Source of the DNA: a virus | Virus record (IMG/VR): IMGVR_UViG_3300021963_000115 | Coordinates: 1 to 64,000 of that record | DNA: 64,000 bases | Strand: one strand, 5' to 3' | Part shown: positions 7,381 to 14,208 of the stretch, piece by piece | Position numbering within the stretch: position 1 is the first letter of the stretch | Layout: each line of letters starts with the position of its first letter | Position numbers and translations under genes: made by a program | Notes under the pieces: model-generated | Database searches by the model: none | Seen by the model: the letters and a program-made list of their open reading frames with translations, nothing else | Told to the model about the DNA's origin: nothing

Positions 7381-8460
7381 TTACTTACGAGCAAACAAGT
7401 AGTTGTTGTCTGCCGCCCACTTAGCGAACTTGGGATTAGTTGCCGCAACTGTACGCTTGGGACACATATCGGACATGACGCTACGAGCGAACAAGCCTTG
7501 TGCTTCCTTAGACATACGGGGTAAGAACTGCATCCAAGCATCCATAGTGTTCTTCTCAATACGCTGTACTGCCTTGGCAATCAACATACAACCCGCAGGG
7601 GCAGATGATGGGACAGTCGCTGTATCGGGTGACTTGATGAGATCATCCCAGTTAGTGAGCTGTGTGTCCAACTTCACCATCGTCAAGATGTTGTGCATTG
7701 CCTTCTCACCCACAGTACCCTTCAGGGCATGGCACATCACATCATCACCCAAGATCATGGTGCGCTTGATCACATCAGATGCTGTCTCTAAAGATCGTGG
7801 TGTAACAAACGCCATACGAATATCACGGGGGTCATTGATGTATGTATTCTGACGCGGATCTTCGTAGTCCTCAAACGATGCCAACATCTCAGGGAACTCT
7901 TGCACAGTAGCAATGATGACTGGATGAAAGCCGTTGTTGATGCCGTACTGCATAACTTCTTCAGCACTAGGCTTGGCAACACGAACTTGGATCACACGGT
8001 TACGGGCATGTGGTGGCACATTGTCACCGATACCCTCGACCGTCAAGTTGGTAGTCGCAAACAAGACACCCTCCAAGTCCCATATACCCAATGAACGCTC
8101 TTGCATTAGTTTCAAGCAAGCATTGAGTACACCGCCCTTGGCTTTGCCGATCTCGTCAAGCATCATCACAACCTTCTTACCCTTGAAGTGCAAGCCGAAC
8201 TCCTCGTTAGGCACAAAGCGACACACCTCATTGCCGTCAATGTCCTTGATCTTCGGAACCATGAAGTCACCAACATCTTTGGTAGTGATGTCAACATAGC
8301 AGAAATAGTGATCCTTAAACTCAGGCTTGTTGCGTAGCATCTTCAGGATAGATGACTTGCCAATACCCATCTCACCCTGTGCCAACACAGTACGCAGGTC
8401 ACCAACAGCGGCAATTAAGTCAGCGGTTTGGGACAAAGACAAAGATTTATACATAGACAT
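7381..8460 (-). CDS. MoxR/CobS-like AAA+ ATPase
   Basis: This 359-residue protein has Walker A GEMGIGKS (29-36), Walker B VVMMLDE (97-103), sensor-1 FATTN (134-138) and arginines in PPHARNR (149-155) fit for an Arg finger. This is the compact MoxR-clade layout. MoxR ATPases typically act as chaperones that remodel or load metals onto targets with the help of a VWA protein; the VWA gene is directly downstream. Viral annotation pipelines often call such genes cobS and treat them as metabolic; the sequence supports only the AAA+ assignment. A palindrome lies 72 bp upstream of the start. Confidence 0.88.
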   Translation of the reverse strand: MSMYKSLSLSQTADLIAAVGDLRTVLAQGEMGIGKSSILKMLRNKPEFKDHYFCYVDITTKDVGDFMVPKIKDIDGNEVCRFVPNEEFGLHFKGKKVVMMLDEIGKAKGGVLNACLKLMQERSLGIWDLEGVLFATTNLTVEGIGDNVPPHARNRVIQVRVAKPSAEEVMQYGINNGFHPVIIATVQEFPEMLASFEDYEDPRQNTYINDPRDIRMAFVTPRSLETASDVIKRTMILGDDVMCHALKGTVGEKAMHNILTMVKLDTQLTNWDDLIKSPDTATVPSSAPAGCMLIAKAVQRIEKNTMDAWMQFLPRMSKEAQGLFARSVMSDMCPKRTVAATNPKFAKWAADNNYLFARK

Positions 8461-8531
8461 GATTGATTCCTTTCAAAGAATAAAAACAACTAACACAAAT
8501 AACTAACACACAACAACTTACACAATGAGGG

Positions 8532-8548
8532 TTTCGTACTGTACGAAA
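8532..8548. promoter_or_regulatory. 17-bp palindrome, copy 4
   Basis: TTTCGTACTGTACGAAA flanked by GGG and CCC, between the helical gene and the AAA+ gene. TGTAAG follows on the minus strand after 9 bases. Confidence 0.82.
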
Positions 8549-8561
8549 CCCCCGACCTAAC

Positions 8562-9431
8562 TCAGAACGCAAACTTATCGAGCATGGCATCGACCTTGTT
8601 CTTGGTCTGCTCACGCAACATATCCGATTCACGCAATGACTGTGCATCTACATGACGCATGGTGTCCTCCAACTCCATACGCATGGCTTCCAACTTCAGA
8701 TCACCGCTGATGTTGAAGTGCTTGAGTAACTGACACAACTCAACAGCGTTATCGACAAGCGAGTCACGGAAAATCTTGCGCTTGCCCTCATCTGTATCTG
8801 CAAGACGCTCAGACATGGCAGTCAACACACCATGCAGTCTGTCCCACGCATCACGCATTGCATCATTGAGCCGTGATGACAACACACCCTCGTAATGTGT
8901 CTGCATCTCACGCAAGCCTTCCTCACCAATATCTACACGGAAGTCACCCGCCATTGGCAATGGTGTAAACGCATAGCGAAAGCCGAACTTACTGATGATC
9001 TGATCACGGTGCGGATAGTCCTCACGATTGAATAGATCACCCAGTTGGAAAGCCGCGGCGGCAACAAGCGTGTCGTACTCATTGAGAAAGTTGTTGACAG
9101 ATGTTGCGAACTGAGTCTCGAACTCGGACAGTCTTGACTTGTAGTCAATGAACGATGCCATGTTCAGCACACGATCACCGTTGTCACCCCATGGCTGTGT
9201 GACTGTGTAGTGCCATGTACGAATCGCGCTTGCAACCTTGTTGATCTCCTCCAACTTGCCCGAGCCTGCCAACAGATTCTTGTTGTAGTTGCCCGCCCGA
9301 GTCTTGGTTGACTTGGCTTGGTCAACTTCTTCAGACACACGCTTGTCCAACTTGCGCCCTGTCCATACAGACATAGACAGATTGACGATCAGGGCAGAGC
9401 CTGACAACTTAGATACATTTACTTGTTCCAT
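8562..9431 (-). CDS. Helical protein, putative third component of the AAA+/VWA module
   Basis: 289 residues, almost entirely predicted helix by eye, charged, with no membrane segment. Its position as first gene of the series, its size and composition recall the DUF3150-type proteins that accompany MoxR/VWA pairs on other mobile elements; this is a resemblance from memory, not a search result. It could be an adaptor or the remodelling substrate. A 17-bp palindrome lies 39 bp upstream. Confidence 0.75.
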   Translation of the reverse strand: MEQVNVSKLSGSALIVNLSMSVWTGRKLDKRVSEEVDQAKSTKTRAGNYNKNLLAGSGKLEEINKVASAIRTWHYTVTQPWGDNGDRVLNMASFIDYKSRLSEFETQFATSVNNFLNEYDTLVAAAAFQLGDLFNREDYPHRDQIISKFGFRYAFTPLPMAGDFRVDIGEEGLREMQTHYEGVLSSRLNDAMRDAWDRLHGVLTAMSERLADTDEGKRKIFRDSLVDNAVELCQLLKHFNISGDLKLEAMRMELEDTMRHVDAQSLRESDMLREQTKNKVDAMLDKFAF

Positions 9432-9469
9432 GATATTTCCCTTTCATATTTCATTACATTTCAATATGC

Positions 9470-9486
9470 TTTCGTACTGTACGAAA
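9470..9486. promoter_or_regulatory. 17-bp palindrome, copy 5
   Basis: TTTCGTACTGTACGAAA, 39 bp upstream of the helical gene. TGTAAT follows on the minus strand after 11 bases and is a plausible -10. Confidence 0.8.
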
Positions 9487-9558
9487 CTATATCTACTTAC
9501 ACACAATACTACCTAACCAACCCATATTATAACAGATTGATACAACCATGTCAACCTA

Positions 9559-9741
9559 TTACTTGTTAGCAATATGTTGCTTATAGTCTTTGATCAAACG
9601 CTCACGATCCTCATCATCTTCAAGAAAATGCTGAACGAATCGTTTTGCCATGTGCAACTCCCGCTTGGCGTCGATCAAGAAACCTGTAACCACAATCGCC
9701 CATGCCAATAGCACGAACTCTGTTGCTGTAAATTCAATCAT
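9559..9741 (-). CDS. Small membrane-anchored protein
   Basis: 60 residues from the ATG at 9741 (GGAGG upstream). One hydrophobic span (about residues 7-23, FVLLAWAIVVTGFLI) is followed by a highly charged helical tail. The role is unknown; it may tether a partner to the membrane. Confidence 0.65.
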   Translation of the reverse strand: MIEFTATEFVLLAWAIVVTGFLIDAKRELHMAKRFVQHFLEDDEDRERLIKDYKQHIANK

Positions 9742-9862
9742 GCTTACCTCCATTAAAGATGTTGCGTAATACCCACCGAGCATCAATGCGACTGGCAAAC
9801 CATTTGCTCAATCGTTGGCACTCGTACCCTTCACACTCATCCTGCAATAACCCGTACGTCAT
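9734..9862 (-). CDS. 42-residue protein
   Basis: It begins MTYGLLQDECEGYECQRLSK and has two cysteines. A very good ribosome site (AGGAGG about 7 bases before the ATG) and small overlaps with both neighbours support it. No function recognised. Confidence 0.55.
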   Translation of the reverse strand: MTYGLLQDECEGYECQRLSKWFASRIDARWVLRNIFNGGKHD

Positions 9863-10079
9863 TCTTTTCCTCCTGTTCTGTCCATTCCATAAAAGCTAAC
9901 AACTCTTCAAAGTTGTAGCAGAACCTACCCTTCATGTCGTAGAACCGCCATGTGTCACAGTTCGCACACCCTGCTTCGTACGAACGGCATCGCTTGGATT
10001 GACTGGCACGCAGAAACTTAAAGCCATGCTCAACCACATACTTAGACTTGGCACGCTTGCGTATGTCTCTCACTTTCAT
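9837..10079 (-). CDS. Basic Cys-containing small protein
   Basis: 80 residues from the ATG at 10079 (AAGGAG upstream); a frame extending to 10121 lacks a ribosome site. Arg/Lys-rich N-terminus, then RCRSYEAGCANCDTWRFYD, a possible metal-binding cluster, then a short helical end. Nucleic-acid binding is plausible but unproven. Confidence 0.68.
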   Translation of the reverse strand: MKVRDIRKRAKSKYVVEHGFKFLRASQSKRCRSYEAGCANCDTWRFYDMKGRFCYNFEELLAFMEWTEQEEKNDVRVIAG

Positions 10080-10258
10080 TTGATTTCTCCTTCTTCCAAA
10101 TACAGCGCTGTGTCGTGCCAAAGTTGTGTGTCCTCGGGTGTCCCATTTATCTCAGCGATAAATGCCTTAGCCTTCGCTTCATCCGTAAACACAGCACCGT
10201 GTGGGTGTCCTTCGTAGTACGGGTCGTCACACGGACGGCAAATAATCCAACATTTCAT
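10076..10258 (-). CDS. Hypothetical small protein
   Basis: 60 residues with two Cys near the start (CWIICRPC) and an acidic C-terminus. AAGGAG precedes the ATG. ATGA overlap with the next gene. No family recognised. Confidence 0.68.
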   Translation of the reverse strand: MKCWIICRPCDDPYYEGHPHGAVFTDEAKAKAFIAEINGTPEDTQLWHDTALYLEEGEIK

Positions 10259-10491
10259 ATATCACTCCTTAAATTCTTTTGGTTTGTTTGTGTCAGGGTA
10301 CGCTTTGCCGCATCAGATGTGACGAACATATACCCGCCCTTGCCATACTCTTGCACCACCGTCCACGACTTGCGCTCTATTCGTGCGGCTTCCTCACCGC
10401 AGAACAAGCACAACTTGTAGCCTCGTTGCCACCGTTCAATGTGTATGTCATCACCACACTCACGGCACTCTCTCCAATCAGAATGGAACAT
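10255..10491 (-). CDS. Zinc-ribbon-like small protein
   Basis: 78 residues from the ATG at 10491 (AGGAGAT upstream). CRECGDD near residue 8 and CLFCGEE near residue 29 give a C-x2-C...C-x2-C ribbon like DksA/TraR-type fingers. A regulatory or RNA-polymerase-binding role is possible by analogy only. Confidence 0.7.
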   Translation of the reverse strand: MFHSDWRECRECGDDIHIERWQRGYKLCLFCGEEAARIERKSWTVVQEYGKGGYMFVTSDAAKRTLTQTNQKNLRSDI

Positions 10492-10849
10492 CTTGCATCT
10501 CCTCATTAACTTTCGTACTGTACGAAATCAAACCAACCGATCCATACATCTGCACAGTCTGCATATCCTCCAAGCACAATGGTATGGTTGGTACGCATGG
10601 ATGTAACTGCGTCTTGTGCTTAGATGTTGTACGGCTGTACTTGGTGCTGTTCTCGTACCATGTGTCCGACAATGGCTCGTACACAAACAATGGGAAGTTG
10701 TAGCGATACGAATACACCACATACCGTTTCACAATATCTGCGCCCACGCCCTGTTCGTACCACTCACTCCAAATGTTCGAACCCTTGAACACTTCTAACT
10801 TGCGCACATACTCCCGTGCTTTGCCATTGGCAATGTACTTTGCACTCAT
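10478..10849 (-). CDS. Hypothetical protein
   Basis: 123 residues from the ATG at 10849 (AAAAGGAG upstream). Aromatic-rich beta-like middle part. Its last codons run through palindrome copy 6, so the operator sequence is also coding (ISYSTK). Confidence 0.7.
   Translation of the reverse strand: MSAKYIANGKAREYVRKLEVFKGSNIWSEWYEQGVGADIVKRYVVYSYRYNFPLFVYEPLSDTWYENSTKYSRTTSKHKTQLHPCVPTIPLCLEDMQTVQMYGSVGLISYSTKVNEEMQDVPF
10511..10527. promoter_or_regulatory. 17-bp palindrome, copy 6
   Basis: TTTCGTACTGTACGAAA, 20 bp upstream of the zinc-ribbon gene start at 10491 and overlapping the end of the preceding gene. Confidence 0.78.
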
Positions 10850-10908
10850 GTAATCTCCTTTTCTAAAACTTGTTACTACAAATAATCTCTGCCCTGATTC
10901 GCTCATAC

Positions 10909-11139
10909 TTATTTACTTTCGTACGGTACGAAACGATTTGCTTCCCACGATGCCACATTACGTTCCCGCAAGTGGTGCTTGTACAACTCACTACTAACCT
11001 TAGTGAATTCATCATGCCCATACTTGCGCATCATTGCCGTTACACAATCCACGGCAAACCGTGAATTAAAAAACGCCACCCTGTCATACACCATCAGGGC
11101 GGCAATGAAGTCCGTCAACTCGTAATCTGATTTAGTCAT
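10909..11139 (-). CDS. Hypothetical small protein ending in operator-encoded peptide
   Basis: 76 residues, mostly helical. The last residues, NRFVPYESK, are encoded by palindrome copy 7 and its flanks, so the end of the protein is dictated by the DNA site. AAAGGA precedes the ATG. Confidence 0.68.
   Translation of the reverse strand: MTKSDYELTDFIAALMVYDRVAFFNSRFAVDCVTAMMRKYGHDEFTKVSSELYKHHLRERNVASWEANRFVPYESK
10917..10933. promoter_or_regulatory. 17-bp palindrome, copy 7
   Basis: TTTCGTACGGTACGAAA, overlapping the 3' end of one gene and lying 68 bp before the start of the next (10849). Confidence 0.78.
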
Positions 11140-11393
11140 TTGATTAGTCCTTTCTCATACATTTGTTTAAGCATTGATGAATGGATAACTGAGTACCCTA
11201 ACTTCGCACCTTGCTCGTTCATCCAATGGGCTTCACCCTCCACCGACAGATCAAACTCCCCTTCTCTGTAACAGCAATGGGTTACTGCGGTTGTGTATGT
11301 CATGCCTGAGTCAAACCAAAATCCATCAGGTGCAACGCACCCATAGAAGTTGTCGGTCGAGTGCATCCGATTAAATTCTTTCCATGTTTTCAT
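11136..11393 (-). CDS. Hypothetical small protein
   Basis: 85 residues from the ATG at 11393, fixed by an ATGA overlap with the downstream-facing gene's stop and by AAAGGTGA nine bases upstream. Contains TAVTHCCYREGEFDLSVEGE; no domain recognised. Confidence 0.68.
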   Translation of the reverse strand: MKTWKEFNRMHSTDNFYGCVAPDGFWFDSGMTYTTAVTHCCYREGEFDLSVEGEAHWMNEQGAKLGYSVIHSSMLKQMYEKGLIK

Positions 11394-11572
11394 TTCCATT
11401 CACCTTTCATTAACTTCTGTTCGTCACGTCTAGCAACTTTCAACGCTTTCGTACGGTACGAATCTGTCTTGACATTATTCTGTCGGTCAGAAGTTGTATC
11501 CGTAACAAAGCCACACCACAACATCTTGTCACGATGTTTGTTATTGATTAGCTTGCGCTCCAGTTTGTTCAT
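11390..11572 (-). CDS. Hypothetical basic small protein
   Basis: 60 residues, strongly basic. The leader AAAGGACTTCATC before the ATG is identical to that of the next upstream gene, pointing to leader duplication. It contains palindrome copy 8. Confidence 0.62.
   Translation of the reverse strand: MNKLERKLINNKHRDKMLWCGFVTDTTSDRQNNVKTDSYRTKALKVARRDEQKLMKGEWK
11447..11463. promoter_or_regulatory. 17-bp palindrome, copy 8 (intragenic)
   Basis: TTTCGTACGGTACGAAT; the outermost pair is broken. It lies 54 bp before the start at 11393. Confidence 0.65.
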
Positions 11573-11584
11573 GATGAAGTCCTT

Positions 11585-11839
11585 TCAGGTTGTAAATTCG
11601 TACACGATGCCCACATCAGCGGTATTTACAGAAAACCGCTTTGCTTGCTTAACTTCGTTGGCGATGCGCTCAAGATAGTCTGGGTACTTTTTGCGTTCGT
11701 ATTCACCCAAACTCACATCATTGGCAATGATGCGCTCACATTCAGCATCGGTGTATGCAATAACAAGTTGCACACCACCATACTCAGACGATGGAAAGGG
11801 TTTCCAATAGTCCACGATGTAAAGGGTCGGAGTTTTCAT
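11585..11839 (-). CDS. First gene of the leftward early block, hypothetical
   Basis: 84 residues from the ATG at 11839, which has the AAAGGACTTCATC leader. Alpha/beta sequence with LYIVDYWKPFPSSEYGG near the start and no catalytic motif. A long frame reaching 12016 is rejected because its extension is compositionally odd and lacks a ribosome site. It lies about 750 bases downstream of the consensus promoter at 12598-12626. Confidence 0.68.
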   Translation of the reverse strand: MKTPTLYIVDYWKPFPSSEYGGVQLVIAYTDAECERIIANDVSLGEYERKKYPDYLERIANEVKQAKRFSVNTADVGIVYEFTT

Positions 11840-11890
11840 GATGAAGTCCTTTCGGTTGGTTGATTGAATAGTGGTCATGACGCCACCGCA

Positions 11891-11912
11891 TAGCACACGG
11901 TCAAGTGTGCTA
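11891..11912 (-). other. Hairpin in the early leader
   Basis: TAGCACAC and GTGTGCTA form an 8-bp perfect stem around a 6-base loop in the untranslated leader before the first early gene. No U-tract, so it is not an obvious terminator. Confidence 0.4.
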
Positions 11913-12014
11913 CACGCTATCGTCTCTGCGGTTACCCGCTGTCGTATTTGGTAGTTCTCTTTGTTTGGTTTGGCGTTACTAACTGCGATAGTGTTTGTCG
12001 TTGCCACATCTCCC

Positions 12015-12031
12015 ATTCGTACGGTACGAAC
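12015..12031. promoter_or_regulatory. 17-bp palindrome, copy 9
   Basis: ATTCGTACGGTACGAAC; the 15-bp core is intact, the outermost pair is not. It lies in the leader of the early operon. Confidence 0.65.
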
Positions 12032-12471
12032 GGCTTGGCTTCCTAGTGGTTGTTGGTATGTGTTCGGTCGGTGTTCTAAGGTGTGCTATCGGTTTCCCGT
12101 AGACTTATCACCCATGATCAAAGTGTATTGAACATGACTCTCACATACATACTCCACATTAGGGCTGTTGCGTCATTAGCGCAGAGCAACCCACACATTT
12201 AGGCAGTATCTACATTAGCTTGCACTTCGCTATCGTTAAGTTGTATTAGGGGTTGACGCACGCCTATCCTAAATTTAAACAACCAACTACACCACAAAAT
12301 GCCCCGACTGACTACGGGACGCCTATTCACGCATGGAAGGTATCGGGGGTTGATCTGACTTGCGTCTATGTGTCGTGGGCTTCGCAATCCATCCTACACA
12401 TAACAACCTGTCCACCTGTGAGCTTCTATCATCAAGACAGCGGCGGTTTAATTTACTGCGGTTACCTCAAC

Positions 12472-12488
12472 TTTCGTACAGTACGAAA
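12472..12488. promoter_or_regulatory. 17-bp palindrome, copy 10
   Basis: TTTCGTACAGTACGAAA with C and G flanks; downstream of the consensus leftward promoter. Confidence 0.78.
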
Positions 12489-12548
12489 GCCAAAGATGCG
12501 TGCAGAGTGTTTATGCAAATTTTTAAAGAGCGTGTGGTTTACCACCAC

Positions 12549-12565
12549 TTTCGTACAGTACGAAA
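12549..12565. promoter_or_regulatory. 17-bp palindrome, copy 11
   Basis: TTTCGTACAGTACGAAA, about 25-40 bp downstream of the predicted start of the consensus promoter, a position suited to repression by a roadblock. Confidence 0.8.
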
Positions 12566-12597
12566 GCGTCATACGGAAATGTTCCGAATGAGCCTTA

Positions 12598-12626
12598 ATT
12601 ATACTAGGTTTACGCTACCTTGTCAA
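12598..12626 (-). promoter_or_regulatory. Perfect-consensus sigma70 promoter, leftward
   Basis: Read on the minus strand: TTGACA (12626-12621), a 17-base spacer, TATAAT (12603-12598). Transcription would start near 12591 and run into the early block. Just downstream is a small dyad, CGGAA-ATG-TTCCG (12574-12586), and then two copies of the 17-bp palindrome. This is the strongest promoter by sequence in the window and probably the main early promoter. Confidence 0.85.
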
Positions 12627-12751
12627 GCTGTTACTAGTTAGGAAAAGGGGGTTATGTGGGGTGTTAAATCTATTTAATTCTGCAATATTCTAGAGGGGAG
12701 AATAAAGCTAAGTTGTTGATTCGTAAGGCTTTTTTGATGGTTTTTTTTGTT

Positions 12752-12918
12752 TTATTCTATTATTCTCGGTTTTTGGGGTTATGCGAGCAAATAAGCAAAG
12801 AGAGATCGAGAGTGCAAGAATCTATGCAAAAACATCTGTGTGCATACACATGAAGATATGCAAATGTGCAAAATAAAATTGGGGTGTATATATATATTTT
12901 TAAAGAATAATAGAATAA
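12752..12918. repeat. AT-rich inverted repeat with 15-bp arms
   Basis: TTATTCTATTATTCT at 12752-12766 is repeated inverted at 12904-12918 (AGAATAATAGAATAA). The 137 bases between are AT-rich with TATGCAAA-type words. It could form a large cruciform or mark a melting region of an origin. Confidence 0.5.
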
Positions 12919-13029
12919 TAGGGGGGAAAACTCTCGCAAGTGCTTGATTTCATTGGGTTTTATATTATTCCCGTGCAGAGAATATTGCAGAATAATTAGC
13001 GAGTAATACGGCATCGTATCAGCTTTACA

Positions 13030-13046
13030 TTTCGTACAGTACGAAA
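13030..13046. promoter_or_regulatory. 17-bp palindrome, copy 12
   Basis: TTTCGTACAGTACGAAA, first of three copies within 175 bp beside the direct repeats. Confidence 0.78.
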
Positions 13047-13084
13047 GTTCTAAGTTTCAGCACGACCCACAATAAGGTTACAGG

Positions 13085-13101
13085 TTTCGTACGGTACGAA
13101 A
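13085..13101. promoter_or_regulatory. 17-bp palindrome, copy 13
   Basis: TTTCGTACGGTACGAAA; its first four bases are the end of direct-repeat copy 1. Confidence 0.78.
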
Positions 13102-13187
13102 GTCAAGATGGCACAAGTAGTAGTATCTGTAACACAACATAGTGATATGTAGTACGACCCACAGTAAGGTTACAGGTTTCTGTTATG

Positions 13188-13204
13188 TTTCGTACGGTAC
13201 GAAA
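13188..13204. promoter_or_regulatory. 17-bp palindrome, copy 14
   Basis: TTTCGTACGGTACGAAA, seven bases after direct-repeat copy 2. Confidence 0.78.
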
Positions 13205-13317
13205 GGTTGAGGGGTGTTGTGCGCCCCACGATGCGTGTACTGCCCACATCTTGTACGGCACGCAATGAGGTTACAGGTTTCAAAGGCACGGCTGAACCAT
13301 GCCTAAAGATTTTGGAC

Positions 13318-13357
13318 AAAAAAAAGCCCCAACCTTTCGGTCAGGGCTTTTGGGGCT
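13318..13357 (-). terminator. Rho-independent terminator of the 13363 gene
   Basis: On the minus strand AGCCCCAA (13357-13350) pairs with TTGGGGCT (13332-13325) and is followed by a run of eight T. It starts only a few bases after the gene's stop codon. Confidence 0.85.
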
Positions 13358-13362
13358 GAGGT

Positions 13363-13869
13363 TTATTTCAGCTTGATGCCTTCGGCTTCAAGATAAGACT
13401 TGATGCCTTCGAGCAAGGTTTCGAAGTCAGCATTTTCATAACCCGACTGTAAGTCATTGATGAAGCCTTCGAAGTCAGCATCGCGGTAAACTGTTGCCAG
13501 CTTGTCCGCAAACTCTTTTTTACCTTTGGCGGCTTTGGCGGCGCCGCCTTTGGCTTTGGCACGTTGCAGATTCCAGTCGGTGACTGGCTTGCCAGTTGCA
13601 ACCGCTTGCTTGAAAGTAGGCAAGTAGGTTTTCTGCGCTGTGCTCTGGGTTAAACCAGACGCCATGCAACCATCAACAAAGGCGGTGGCTAAACCGCATC
13701 CAGTACCATCTTTTTTGTAGATACCAACCTTTGCCTTAGCTTCGAAAAGCTTTGCAATGTTCACATTAGCCGATTCGCGCAAAGCATTTGCCTTGCCTTC
13801 GAGTTCGTTAATTGCACCAACAGCGACGCCAACTTGTTGCGCCAAGGATGTAAGGGAAAGTGTGCTCAT
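13363..13869 (-). CDS. Hypothetical protein, independent transcription unit
   Basis: 168 residues from the ATG at 13869 (GAAAGGAAACATC upstream); the frame to 13953 is rejected. The N-terminal half is helical; a Lys/Ala-rich linker (AKAKGGAAKAAKGKKEFA) and an acidic C-terminal half with the DADFEGFINDL and NADFETLLEGI pair follow, a short internal repeat. No family recognised. It has a dedicated strong terminator downstream and a palindrome and a TATACT -10-like hexamer upstream (13945-13940), so it is expressed separately from the early block and probably strongly. A DNA-binding or histone-like role would fit the linker but is a guess. Confidence 0.75.
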   Translation of the reverse strand: MSTLSLTSLAQQVGVAVGAINELEGKANALRESANVNIAKLFEAKAKVGIYKKDGTGCGLATAFVDGCMASGLTQSTAQKTYLPTFKQAVATGKPVTDWNLQRAKAKGGAAKAAKGKKEFADKLATVYRDADFEGFINDLQSGYENADFETLLEGIKSYLEAEGIKLK

Positions 13870-13977
13870 GATGTTTCCTTTCGTAGAGCAATCGGGGAAA
13901 CGACTGTTTCGCAACCGACAACTGAACTGTAACCGAATCAGTATAGTTTGCACGGGATAGCCCTACCCTGACATGAT

Positions 13978-13994
13978 TTTCGTACAGTACGAAA
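13978..13994. promoter_or_regulatory. 17-bp palindrome, copy 15
   Basis: TTTCGTACAGTACGAAA, the rightmost copy, about 110 bp upstream of the 13363 gene's start at 13869. Confidence 0.78.
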
Positions 13995-14182
13995 GCTCGA
14001 CCCCCCACCACCAAGATATAGGGAATGGTTCCATGGCGCGTATGTGTACTGAGTTTTGCACGTTACATCACCACTTTTTAAATCACCCAGTTGTTTTGGC
14101 CACCATATATTTGTCACGCTACGAATTTCGTTTGTAGATAACACACCACAACATCTTAAGGGGGGTACCCCCATACGAAAAC

Positions 14183-14208
14183 GTCGGTACTTATTGACAA
14201 GTACCGAC
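14183..14208. other. Perfect hairpin upstream of terminase
   Basis: GTCGGTACTT and AAGTACCGAC, a 10-bp stem with loop ATTGAC. It is not followed by a T-run. Its place just before terminase genes makes a packaging or regulatory site possible. Confidence 0.45.

Larger units (their letters stand above)
13062..13281 (+). repeat. Three spaced 27-bp direct repeats
   Basis: Copies at 13062-13088, 13154-13180 and 13255-13281 share the core GGTTACAGGTTTC and an ACGACCCACA-like front half (diverged in the third). They recur about every 92-101 bp. In the first copy the end of the repeat flows into a 17-bp palindrome; in the second a palindrome lies a few bases further on. Iterons of an origin or repeated binding sites of a regulator would look like this. 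Confidence 0.65.
11840..13362. other. Long non-coding control region, possible origin
   Basis: About 1.5 kb with no convincing gene on either strand. It holds six of the 17-bp palindromes, a perfect-consensus leftward promoter, a hairpin at 11891-11912, an AT-rich stretch (about 12640-12990) with a long inverted repeat and several TATGCAAA/GTGCAAAA words, three direct repeats at 13062-13281 and the terminator of the next gene. It separates the leftward early genes from the 13363 gene. Early control region and replication origin are both reasonable readings. Confidence 0.6.

Noticed and set aside
7381-8460. Labelling the AAA+ gene as cobalamin cobaltochelatase cobS (auxiliary metabolic gene)
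   Set aside because: Only the AAA+ core is shared; no cobalamin gene is nearby and the VWA partner carries a metallopeptidase-like domain, so a metabolic role is not supported.
9975-9984. TTCGTACGAA as a sixteenth operator
   Set aside because: Half-sites overlap with no central base and there is no second GTAC; it is within the coding sequence of the 9837 gene.
12253-12591. Plus-strand frame of about 112 aa in the control region
   Set aside because: Starts with TTG without ribosome site, crosses two palindromes and the region opposite the consensus promoter; composition is not protein-like.
12760-13014. Minus-strand 84-aa frame in the AT-rich region
   Set aside because: No ribosome site, composition dictated by AT-rich inverted repeat DNA.
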